Assembly (NCBI GenBank): GCA_910579215.1
Contig: CAJTTN010000014.1
Span: 1 to 38,787, forward strand
Source of the DNA: an uncultured Anaeroplasmataceae bacterium
Lineage (GTDB): Bacteria > Bacillota_I > Bacilli_A > Acholeplasmatales > Anaeroplasmataceae
Length of the DNA: 38,787 nt
Direction: 5' to 3'
This document shows positions 15,987-22,480 of the stretch, piece after piece (position 1 is the stretch's first letter; every line of letters starts with the position of its first letter). Under the pieces are notes generated by a model that was given only the letters and a program-made list of their open reading frames with translations, did not search any database and was not told where the DNA came from. Both the position numbers and the translations under genes were made by a program.

Positions 15987-16514
15987 TTATTTTAATAAAT
16001 CTTTAAAGATATAGGAAGATAAGCTAGCGTATTGTACAACACCATCTTTAATAAATTGTTTTGTCTTTACCTTATCCTTATTAGAAGTATCAACATCTAC
16101 TGCTGTTGCACGGAAAGTCATTACAATAGGTGCCCCATCACTAGATGGATCATGCATATTAATAGCTTCACGAACAGTTTTACGATCACTACTTGTCTTG
16201 TAATCCTTTGAATTTAAGAAATAAACCTTAGCTGTAGGATTTCCTAAATATTCTGCTTGAACCTGTAACGTTGTAACAACAGTAACACATTCTGAATTAG
16301 AGCTGTTACCATAAAGTAGGACAAAGGTTTCTCCAGCAGCTTTCTTTGTTTTTGCATCCTCTAAGGAAATTTCTATAAATATATTTTCTTCCTCAATACT
16401 AGCTCCTGCTTCTTTAAAATCCTTGTAAAAACTATATCCTGAACAGCTAGCCATGGATAATAGCAAAACAAACATTGCTGTTATCATGCTGATAGCCTTT
16501 AAAAATTTTTTCAT
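15987..16514 (-). CDS. Lipoprotein with possible thioredoxin-like domain
   Basis: A 175-aa protein with a lipoprotein signal peptide: MKKFLKA, then a hydrophobic core, then the lipobox MASC with lipidated cysteine at about residue 23, followed by SGYSFYKDF. The exported domain has a segment ETFVLLYGNSSNSECVTV followed by KVYFLNSKDYK and APIVMTFR. This order resembles a thioredoxin-like fold (strand, active-site helix, strand, cis-proline-like AP), but the usual CxxC is replaced by NSSNSEC with a single cysteine. Function is unknown. GGAGG lies seven bases before the ATG, and a strong promoter is at 16546-16574. The gene precedes the island repeat and shows no clear terminator. Confidence 0.75.
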   Translation of the reverse strand: MKKFLKAISMITAMFVLLLSMASCSGYSFYKDFKEAGASIEEENIFIEISLEDAKTKKAAGETFVLLYGNSSNSECVTVVTTLQVQAEYLGNPTAKVYFLNSKDYKTSSDRKTVREAINMHDPSSDGAPIVMTFRATAVDVDTSNKDKVKTKQFIKDGVVQYASLSSYIFKDLLK

Positions 16515-16545
16515 ATTAATGCCTCCATTAAATATTCTAAAAAAT

Positions 16546-16574
16546 ATTATAACTTAAATTTCTAATTTTATCAA
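16546..16574 (-). promoter_or_regulatory. Sigma-A promoter of the lipoprotein gene
   Basis: Minus strand: -35 TTGATA (16569-16574), 17-bp spacer, -10 TATAAT (16546-16551). Confidence 0.8.
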
Positions 16575-16601
16575 TGCTTTTTTAAAAACCATTAAAATAT
16601 A

Positions 16602-17234
16602 TTAGACAAGTGCAAGTAAATCAGAAATTGAAGCTAGTAAAGGTACACCTGCCTGCTGTAATACCTCTTTAGATTGATGTCCACAGCATACAAGCATGCA
16701 GGAAGCATCTATAGCCTTAGCAACCTCAAGATCATGAAGAGTATCTCCTACAAATAAAACCTCTGTCCCAGAAATTTCATGCTCCCTCATAAAGTTTAAG
16801 GCTAACTTCACTTTAGATTCTGCATGGATATTATCAATTCCTAAAATTTCATCAAAATAGGAAACTATACCAAAGCTTTCACATTGTTCTAAAAGATTAT
16901 TCTTTTCACTCGCAGATAAAATAACCAAATGATATCCCCTAGCTTTTAAGGATTCTAAAGTTTCCTTCATTTTAGGAAAAAGATTACATTTTAAGGATAA
17001 GGGCTGATATTCTTTTATAAACCAATCTGCTAAAGATTCAAAGGAGTCTAAAGCAAAGTCTACCCCTGCAAGTTCATAATATCGTTTCACAGGGAAGGTA
17101 AATATATTTTTATATTCCTCCTTAGTAACCTCCTTATGTCCTTGCTTTCTTAAAACTTGATTTAGAAGCGCTAAGCACAAATCTATATCATCTATAATAG
17201 TTCCATTAAAATCTAAAAATATATATTTTTTCAT
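16602..17234 (-). CDS. HAD-family hydrolase (phosphoglycolate phosphatase-like)
   Basis: A 210-aa cytosolic HAD phosphatase with an alpha-helical cap. Motif I is FLDFNGTIID (residues 5-14), motif II VILSASEKN, and motifs III/IV are ESKVKLALNFM and LFVGDTLHDLEVA. The second acidic residue of motif I (DxD) is asparagine. That residue normally acts as general acid/base, so activity may be altered, although DxNGT variants exist in this family. The substrate is unknown. Its ATG overlaps the WYL regulator stop as ATGA with AGGAG ahead, so the two are coupled and the phosphatase is likely expressed together with that regulator. Confidence 0.85.
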   Translation of the reverse strand: MKKYIFLDFNGTIIDDIDLCLALLNQVLRKQGHKEVTKEEYKNIFTFPVKRYYELAGVDFALDSFESLADWFIKEYQPLSLKCNLFPKMKETLESLKARGYHLVILSASEKNNLLEQCESFGIVSYFDEILGIDNIHAESKVKLALNFMREHEISGTEVLFVGDTLHDLEVAKAIDASCMLVCCGHQSKEVLQQAGVPLLASISDLLALV

Positions 17235-18169
17235 TCTTCTTCTCCTAATATTTTTTTTGCCTCTAAGGCAATACTATCTCTTAGCCATGTAGGTTCTAAA
17301 ACCTTAGCCTTACTACCAAAGCCTAAAACAAAGCTTAGAATAATCTGCTTATTTTGCATACTACATTCTAAGATGGTTTTATGGTCATCTACTTTAGTAA
17401 TCTTTTGATTTTTTCCATAAATGCGCTCTGATATAACCGTATATAAATCTGTAAGTTCAAGTTTTATTGGATAAAATTCTCCATTTTGTTTCATTCCATA
17501 ATTATCAATATATTCCGATGCATTATACGTTTTAAGCTTTGTAAATTTGCTAGACATTAGTTTTATTTCCATTATTCGATTCAATTTAAAGTATCCAAAA
17601 TCATGAACTGTTTCATTCCAAGCTAAAGTAATCCAAGCTCCATTAAAAATAAACACCTGATAAGGATGTATGATATGAACATGCTCTTTATTTTGGGTGG
17701 AAAGATATTTTATTTCACATTTCTTAAAGCAAGTCATTGCTTCTATTAGAATCGTATACCGCTTTAAAAGCTCTGCTTTATCCATAGCAAGAGGATAACG
17801 ATCGACAATCTTTATATCTGTATTATAGGTTTCCATGCTAATACTTAAAATTTTAGAAATAGCTTTTATATATTCTTTATATTCTAAAAAATCAGACTGA
17901 TGCTCAAGAAAAGAACAGCTTGATTTTATAACCTCGATCTCCTTTGAGGAAAGCTTTGGAACTGGTAGAACACTATCCTTTTTTAAACGATATCCCCCAT
18001 AAATTCCTCGAACAGATTCTATTTCATATCCACAGTCCTCTAAAGTTTTGATATATTCGATTATATTTCTCGGATTTATTTCCAAAATATCTGCCAATTC
18101 ATTTTTACTCATGATATTCTTGGTTGAAAGTAAATGAAGAATTTCAATACATAGCATTGTCTTATTCAT
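17231..18169 (-). CDS. WYL-domain transcriptional regulator
   Basis: A 312-aa protein. Residues ~3-60 form a winged helix-turn-helix of the HTH_11/DeoR type (MSKNELADILEINPRNIIEYIKTLEDCG). Residues ~130-220 form a WYL domain (IHPYQVFIFNGAWITLAWNE), followed by the WCX C-terminal region. WYL proteins bind nucleic acid or nucleotide-type ligands and regulate DNA damage, phage defence or metabolism. This one is coupled to a HAD phosphatase, but no target can be inferred. The ATG 18169 has AAGGTG six bases ahead; the upstream GTG lies inside that site. Confidence 0.85.
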   Translation of the reverse strand: MNKTMLCIEILHLLSTKNIMSKNELADILEINPRNIIEYIKTLEDCGYEIESVRGIYGGYRLKKDSVLPVPKLSSKEIEVIKSSCSFLEHQSDFLEYKEYIKAISKILSISMETYNTDIKIVDRYPLAMDKAELLKRYTILIEAMTCFKKCEIKYLSTQNKEHVHIIHPYQVFIFNGAWITLAWNETVHDFGYFKLNRIMEIKLMSSKFTKLKTYNASEYIDNYGMKQNGEFYPIKLELTDLYTVISERIYGKNQKITKVDDHKTILECSMQNKQIILSFVLGFGSKAKVLEPTWLRDSIALEAKKILGEEE

Positions 18170-18186
18170 AGGGATCACCTTAAATT

Positions 18187-18215
18187 ATTGTATCAAAAAA
18201 TAGAAAAGAAAGCAA
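18187..18215 (-). promoter_or_regulatory. Promoter of the WYL regulator
   Basis: Minus strand: -35 TTGCTT (18210-18215), 17-bp spacer, -10 TACAAT (18187-18192). Confidence 0.7.
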
Positions 18216-18220
18216 ATTTA

Positions 18221-18250
18221 AAAAGAAAAATAGAACCGAAGTTCTATTTT
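18221..18250 (-). terminator. Terminator of galU with TTCG loop
   Basis: Ten-bp stem (18227-18236 with 18241-18250) closed by TTCG on the minus strand and followed by a T-rich run. The stem overlaps the galU stop codon. Confidence 0.88.
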
Positions 18251-19115
18251 AATGCTGGTTTAAGATTTCTTTCATGACTTCTGATAAATCCTTACGAGAC
18301 AAGGAGAAATCAATCGTTGCCTCTAAAAATCCCTTTTTAGATCCAATATCATATCTTCTACCTTGAATAGATAAAGCATAGATAGATTCCTTAGACATAA
18401 GTCTTAAAATGGAATCCGTAAGCTGAATTTCGCCACCTGCACCCTTAGTTTGGGTTTTAAGAAAATCAAATATAGCAGGAGTTAAAATATAACGTCCTCC
18501 AATAGCTAATCTTGAAGGCGCCTCCTCAATTTTAGGCTTTTCAACTACGCTTTCTAATCTTACTAAGGTTCCCATTTCATTAGTACAAGGCTTACAGATA
18601 CCATATTTAGAAACATCCTCCCTAGGAACCTCTAAGGTTCCTAATATAGATGCTCCTGTTTCGTTATAAGCTTCTATAAGCTGTTGGGTGGCAGGAATAT
18701 CCTTTCCAACATATAAATCATCTCCCAAAAGTAAAGCAAAGGGCTCTCCTTTTATAAATGACTCAGCACATAATACAGCATGTCCTAAACCAAGCTGTTC
18801 TTCTTGATATGCAAATTCCACGTGAATTTTCTTAGGTAACTCACGAATAGTTTCTAATTCTAAAGTTTTATTTTTTGACTCTAGAAATTTTTCTAGAATT
18901 AAATTATGACTAAAATGTGTTTTTATACATTCTTTTTCAGAATTGATAATAATTAATATTTCTTCTATTCCACTTTCCAAAGCTTCTCGAACAATATATT
19001 CTATTGTAGGGGTATCAACAATAGGTAGCATTTCCTTTGGAACAGCTTTAGTAAATGGTAAGAATCGAGTACCAAAGCCTGCCGCAGGTATAACTGCCTT
19101 TCTAATGGGCTTCAT
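18249..19115 (-). CDS. galU: UTP-glucose-1-phosphate uridylyltransferase
   Basis: Makes UDP-glucose from UTP and glucose-1-phosphate, supplying glycolipid, teichoic-acid and exopolysaccharide pathways. At 288 aa it is full length. The nucleotide signature is AVIPAAGFGTRFLPFTKAVP (residues 7-26), followed by KEMLPIVD, LGLGHAVL, LLGDDLYV and VEKPKIEEAPS. GGAG lies seven bases before the ATG. The start overlaps the 3' end of the upstream membrane-protein gene by 14 bp, so the two are coupled. Other possible envelope-polysaccharide genes (Wzz, GH28) are several kb away. Confidence 0.94.
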   Translation of the reverse strand: MKPIRKAVIPAAGFGTRFLPFTKAVPKEMLPIVDTPTIEYIVREALESGIEEILIIINSEKECIKTHFSHNLILEKFLESKNKTLELETIRELPKKIHVEFAYQEEQLGLGHAVLCAESFIKGEPFALLLGDDLYVGKDIPATQQLIEAYNETGASILGTLEVPREDVSKYGICKPCTNEMGTLVRLESVVEKPKIEEAPSRLAIGGRYILTPAIFDFLKTQTKGAGGEIQLTDSILRLMSKESIYALSIQGRRYDIGSKKGFLEATIDFSLSRKDLSEVMKEILNQH

Positions 19116-20586
19116 CGCTCTTCTCCTTTGTTGTTTTTGAAGTTGTAGCCTTCTTAGTAGAAGCTGTCTTCTTAGATGTAGACGTTTTAGAGGATGTGGA
19201 TTTCTTAGCAGTTGTCTTAGCTGGAGCTTTTTCCTTATGTACTACCGCTTCCTGTTGTGTTATCTCCTCTGATTTTTCATCAGCATTAGCCTCTAATTTT
19301 ATTTCCTCATTTAATGGCTGTTCTTCCTTAATCTCTTCAGCATTTTCTAAAACAGGCTGTTCAGTAACGGAAGCATCTTCAATTTCTGGGGATAAAATCT
19401 CATCTTTAGCTTGTTCTTCTGTAGCCTCAGTGATAAGCTCCGTAGCTGTTACAGTCTCTAAAGCTTCTTCTGCTTTCGTGTCAGGCTCAAGAACTGTTTC
19501 CACCTTCTCTGAAGACACCTTTCCCATTTTAGCGCTAGATCTATCTACCCATTTGCCATTAACCAATATTTTGGAATTCTCACTAGAATATTTCTTATAA
19601 TTTTCTCTTGAAAAGATTCTCTTGATAGATTTAAAATGAAATAATAGCATATAAACAAGAGCAACGACAAAGATATATAACGCAACAATTCCCGTCGTTT
19701 GCCACATAAGCTTACTAGGAGATAAAATATCGTTATCAAAGCGGAAGGTATATTTTGTTTCTTCCTTTTTGCTTTCAAACTCTTCATACCAAGGATTATA
19801 AAATTCATTAAATTTGGTTTGAGCCTCATTGATTTTATTTTTATCACCATCTGCTGAAAGATAGCTATCTAAATAGACATTATAATTATCAAATAATGGT
19901 TTAACATCCGTAAAAAATTTTTGAGAAAAATCAACCTTAACATCTGTAGTATACTGAGCTTTACCCTCACTATCCTTAACAGATAATTGAGTAACCTCTC
20001 CACCAAGTTCCTTTACGATTTGATTCAACATGGTTTCTGTAAAGGTTACCCTCATAAAATTCCAAATGGAATTTGTATTCGTCACATCTCTTGCGCCCTT
20101 TAGTACTGTCTGCTCCTTTGTTGTAGGAGCGGCCTCATAGCTAGATGTGTTAATTTTATCATTTACAATAAAATAATATGTAAATGTATTCGTTCCATTT
20201 GAAAATTCAATACCAGAATAATTATGGGTAGTATCTGATGATGTTTTAACAGATTCTAAAGAAAACTCTGTATTGAAAATATATAAATAATAAGCTTTTT
20301 CAAATTTTAAAAATCTAGAGGTATTTCCTTCTGGACCGTATGTAATATCTGTCTGTGAAGTTGCGGGATATAGAACAATATCCATTTTATCACTTTCATT
20401 TTTTACAATGGAGGTTGTATCAAAGCAGCCATCCCATATCATAGGTACCTCATGAAACTTTTCACTTTCAATAGCTTTTGTAACTAAACTCTCTAAATGA
20501 TTCATTTGATTAGAGTTTGAACTCATAATATAGACTAAAAATCCAAATATGATTGTAACTCCTAAATATAATACCTTTTTCCACAT
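19102..20586 (-). CDS. Membrane protein with large external domain and charged, Lys/Ala/Thr-rich tail
   Basis: I do not recognise the family. The 494-aa protein has an N-terminal membrane helix (~4-22), an extracytoplasmic domain of about 270 residues, and a second helix (~300-325). A cytoplasmic tail begins with a basic patch. It continues as ~110 residues dominated by E, T and A, then ends in a ~45-residue Lys/Thr/Ser/Ala repeat region (AKKSTSSKTSTSKK is typical) like histone H1-type tails. The acidic-then-basic tail is low complexity and could be a protein or nucleic-acid contact. It overlaps galU by 14 bp. AAAGGA lies about ten bases before the ATG. The coding frame is certain; the role is unknown. 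Confidence 0.85.
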   Translation of the reverse strand: MWKKVLYLGVTIIFGFLVYIMSSNSNQMNHLESLVTKAIESEKFHEVPMIWDGCFDTTSIVKNESDKMDIVLYPATSQTDITYGPEGNTSRFLKFEKAYYLYIFNTEFSLESVKTSSDTTHNYSGIEFSNGTNTFTYYFIVNDKINTSSYEAAPTTKEQTVLKGARDVTNTNSIWNFMRVTFTETMLNQIVKELGGEVTQLSVKDSEGKAQYTTDVKVDFSQKFFTDVKPLFDNYNVYLDSYLSADGDKNKINEAQTKFNEFYNPWYEEFESKKEETKYTFRFDNDILSPSKLMWQTTGIVALYIFVVALVYMLLFHFKSIKRIFSRENYKKYSSENSKILVNGKWVDRSSAKMGKVSSEKVETVLEPDTKAEEALETVTATELITEATEEQAKDEILSPEIEDASVTEQPVLENAEEIKEEQPLNEEIKLEANADEKSEEITQQEAVVHKEKAPAKTTAKKSTSSKTSTSKKTASTKKATTSKTTKEKSDEAH

Positions 20587-20650
20587 AACACATAATTCCT
20601 TTCATATATTACTATTTTACCCTTTTTTTTAAAAAAATCAACCTTAAGGC

Positions 20651-20678
20651 TTTACAAATGAAATAAAATAAGTATAAT
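20651..20678 (+). promoter_or_regulatory. Promoter of tRNA-His
   Basis: -35 TTTACA (20651-20656), 16-bp spacer, -10 TATAAT (20673-20678), about 32 bp before the tRNA. Confidence 0.75.
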
Positions 20679-20709
20679 ATTAAATGCACGTTTTTTAATA
20701 ATAGAATAT

Positions 20710-20786
20710 GGCGCACATGGTGAAGTGGTTAACACAGCGGATTGTGGCTCCGCCATGCGCAGGTTCGATCCCTGTTGTGCGCCCCA
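20710..20786 (+). tRNA. tRNA-His (GTG)
   Basis: Full cloverleaf with anticodon GTG. The extra G-1 at 20710 pairs with C73, the identity element of tRNA-His, and the CCA end is encoded (20784-20786). The acceptor arms are GCGCACA and TGTGCGC. It is a lone plus-strand gene with its own promoter and terminator. Confidence 0.97.
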
Positions 20787-20799
20787 TAATAAAAAACGT

Positions 20800-20829
20800 A
20801 AGGTCTAGGATTTTCCTTAGACCTTTTTT
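20800..20829 (+). terminator. Terminator of tRNA-His
   Basis: Eight-base stem (AAGGTCTA with TAGACCTT) followed by a T run ending at 20829. Confidence 0.85.
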
Positions 20830-20842
20830 ATATATCAATATC

Positions 20843-21100
20843 TTATCCACATATTCTTTTATCCATCAATATGGCATAAATGTAAGAGGGCCCTCTACAA
20901 ATGGAAGAGATCTCTTTTATATTCTTTAAAGGCATTAATTTCATTGCCTTTTTAAAATCGCTTTTACTAATAAAATAATCCGTTCTAGAAGGTTTTATAG
21001 AGTCCCCAAATAGTTCATAAGTTAAAACTAATCCTCTTTTTGTAACGAATTCTTCATTTTCATGCCTTTTTATATTATCCCAAACTTGCTTAAATTCCAT
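20843..21100 (-). CDS. Unknown 85-aa protein
   Basis: A small soluble protein that I do not assign to a family. It is basic, with the segments KRGLVLTYELFGDSIKPSRT and YFISKSDFKKAMKLMPLK, and ends PSYIYAILMDKRICG. No membrane helix or signal is seen. The AAGGAAG site before the ATG and the 27-bp distance to the CBS gene suggest a two-gene unit. Its stop lies just outside the tRNA-His terminator arriving from the other strand. Confidence 0.7.
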   Translation of the reverse strand: MEFKQVWDNIKRHENEEFVTKRGLVLTYELFGDSIKPSRTDYFISKSDFKKAMKLMPLKNIKEISSICRGPSYIYAILMDKRICG

Positions 21101-21127
21101 CTTTGCTTCTTCCTTTTCAATCTGTAT

Positions 21128-21544
21128 TTATAAGTTATAATGCTTTTTAAAATCCTCATAAAATGATTTGATAATACCTTTTCTTTTAATTATTCCAATA
21201 TACATTCCTCTATCATCAACCATAGGAATAAAATTTTGTTCAAAAGACAATTTAATGACATCGGTCAAAGGACTACTAATATCTAATGCCTTATATGGCC
21301 GATATTTTTCCACTAAATCTATGGATTGGGCCTCAGCTATTTCTAAATCAAAATTAGAATTATTTTTAATATATCTTAAAATATCTCCCTCAGAAAGAGT
21401 AGTTATATAATGTCCCTCTTTGTCTATCAAAGGTACTACTGTAAACTTATGATAATCATATTTTTCTAAGGCTTGTCTAATTGTTGAGCGAGAATCCAAA
21501 TAAAAGGTATCCTCCTTAGGGGTTAATAGCGTTATAATATTCAT
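21128..21544 (-). CDS. CBS-domain pair protein
   Basis: A 138-aa protein consisting of two CBS motifs and nothing else. The first (~10-60) has RSTIRQALEKYDYHKFTVVP and TTLSEGDILRYI. The second (~75-130) has SSPLTDVIKLSFEQNFIPMV and YIGIIKRKGIIKSF. Paired CBS modules bind adenosyl compounds (AMP, ATP, SAM, c-di-AMP) and act as sensors; the YkuL/CbpA type is a stand-alone pair. The ligand is unknown here. Stand-alone CBS proteins bind c-di-AMP in some Bacillota, which is notable because cdaA lies in the same window, but that is a guess. GAGG precedes the ATG. Confidence 0.85.
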   Translation of the reverse strand: MNIITLLTPKEDTFYLDSRSTIRQALEKYDYHKFTVVPLIDKEGHYITTLSEGDILRYIKNNSNFDLEIAEAQSIDLVEKYRPYKALDISSPLTDVIKLSFEQNFIPMVDDRGMYIGIIKRKGIIKSFYEDFKKHYNL

Positions 21545-21568
21545 CCTTTATCCTCACTTTCTACTTGT

Positions 21569-21597
21569 ATTATAATATAAAAACAAGAGAAAATCTA
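21569..21597 (-). promoter_or_regulatory. Promoter candidate of the CBS gene
   Basis: Minus strand -10 TATAAT (21569-21574), with a weak -35 TAGATT (21592-21597) at 17 bp. Confidence 0.45.
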
Positions 21598-21673
21598 CCG
21601 AAATTACTTACATAATTTTACATAATTTACCATGATTATAATAATTATCCACTAGCTGGGGGTTTTCTAAAAC

Positions 21674-21705
21674 AAAAAATAAAAGCCAACCTTAGGTTGA
21701 CTTTT
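21674..21705 (-). terminator. Terminator of rplS
   Basis: Eleven-bp stem with one G-T wobble (21681-21691 with 21695-21705, loop 3) followed by a T-rich run on the minus strand, directly after the rplS stop. Confidence 0.9.
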
Positions 21706-21708
21706 AAA

Positions 21709-22065
21709 TTATCGACGTTCCTTAATACGAGCAGCTTTTGCTGATAAGTTACGGATGTAGAATAGTCTAGCACGACGTACTTTACCTTTTCTAGTAACTT
21801 CAATATGGTCGATATTAGGTGAATGAACAGGGAATGTACGTTCAACACCGATTCCGTAAGACATTTTACGAACTGTAAAGGTTTCTCCAATGCCTGTACC
21901 TTGACGCTTAATCACAAGACCCTCAAATACCTGAATACGATGTGTATCGCCTTCAATAATTTTAACAAAGACCTTAACGCTGTCTCCAGCACGGAATTTT
22001 GGTCTTTCCTTTAGGTATTGAGCAGTAATTTCATTGATTAATGCTTGTCCTTTAGCGTTTGCCAT
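21709..22065 (-). CDS. rplS: 50S ribosomal protein L19
   Basis: A 118-aa large-subunit protein at the 30S-50S interface. It shows the family sequence KFRAGDSVKVFVKIIEGDTHRIQ in pieces, the signature VERTFPVHSPNIDHIEV, and the C-terminal VRRARLFYIRNLSAKAARI. The start at 22065 (MANAKGQALINE) is chosen because GGAG lies nine bases before it; the longer reading begins with TTG directly against that site. It is transcribed alone, from a strong promoter behind an ~87-nt leader. The usual rimM-trmD partners are not adjacent. Confidence 0.96.
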   Translation of the reverse strand: MANAKGQALINEITAQYLKERPKFRAGDSVKVFVKIIEGDTHRIQVFEGLVIKRQGTGIGETFTVRKMSYGIGVERTFPVHSPNIDHIEVTRKGKVRRARLFYIRNLSAKAARIKERR

Positions 22066-22152
22066 AAATCTCAACTCCTTATTCCATAGCTCATAGCCAT
22101 ATAGTTCCCATGTTGCTAGCGGAGCAATGTGCTTTGCTGCTAAAATAACAGC
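22066..22152 (-). ncRNA. rplS 5' leader, possible L19 autoregulatory leader
   Basis: About 87 nt lie between the predicted transcription start and the L19 start codon. The RNA would contain GC-richer paired segments (AGCAGCAAAGC, TTGCTCCGCTAGCAA, CATGGGAAC, GGCTATGAGCTATGG) in otherwise AT-rich DNA. An L19 leader family is known in Bacillota. I cannot confirm a match to its consensus. Confidence 0.45.
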
Positions 22153-22158
22153 TCTAAT

Positions 22159-22187
22159 ATTTTAACATATTCACTTATACATTTCAA
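22159..22187 (-). promoter_or_regulatory. Promoter of rplS
   Basis: Minus strand: -35 TTGAAA (22182-22187), 17-bp spacer, -10 TAAAAT (22159-22164). The -35 overlaps the stop codon of the DUF1292 gene. Confidence 0.8.
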
Positions 22188-22477
22188 CTATTTTTTTGTT
22201 TTTTATAAAGTGCATAATATTCATCAAATACATCTTGAATGATAGCTTCATCTTCTTCTAAAATTAAAGATGCCTCATCTGTTGTAAACTCTATTTTAAA
22301 AACCAAAACATCATCTGGTAAAACATCCTTATCTATGGGATGTAATATAACAAAGCTGTCTATATCTAAATGAATTAATGCAATCTGTTCAAAGGTAAAA
22401 ACCTCTCCATTTGTTCCTGGAATACGAATATTACCAGTATACTTTTCATCTAAGATTTGTTCTATAACATTTTTCAT
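22184..22477 (-). CDS. DUF1292 protein
   Basis: A 97-aa acidic protein matching DUF1292: FTFEQIALIHLDIDSFVILHP, then DDVLVFKIEF and ASLILEEDEAIIQDVFDEYY. In many Bacillota a DUF1292 protein (YrzB) is encoded with ruvX/yrrK and yrzL; here it follows a GH28 gene by 3 bp. Function is unknown. GAGGGAT precedes the ATG. The 3' end carries the rplS promoter. Confidence 0.85.
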   Translation of the reverse strand: MKNVIEQILDEKYTGNIRIPGTNGEVFTFEQIALIHLDIDSFVILHPIDKDVLPDDVLVFKIEFTTDEASLILEEDEAIIQDVFDEYYALYKKQKNS

Positions 22478-22480
22478 AAG

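Noticed and set aside
19196..19600. 134-aa Ser/Ala-rich plus-strand frame
   Set aside because: It is the antisense of the low-complexity tail of the 494-aa membrane protein; repeats of this kind keep antisense frames open.
20708..20929. 73-aa plus-strand frame starting at tRNA-His
   Set aside because: It reads through the tRNA and its terminator and has no ribosome site of its own.
21645..21890. 81-aa minus-strand frame overlapping rplS
   Set aside because: Wrong frame within L19, and it runs through the rplS terminator.
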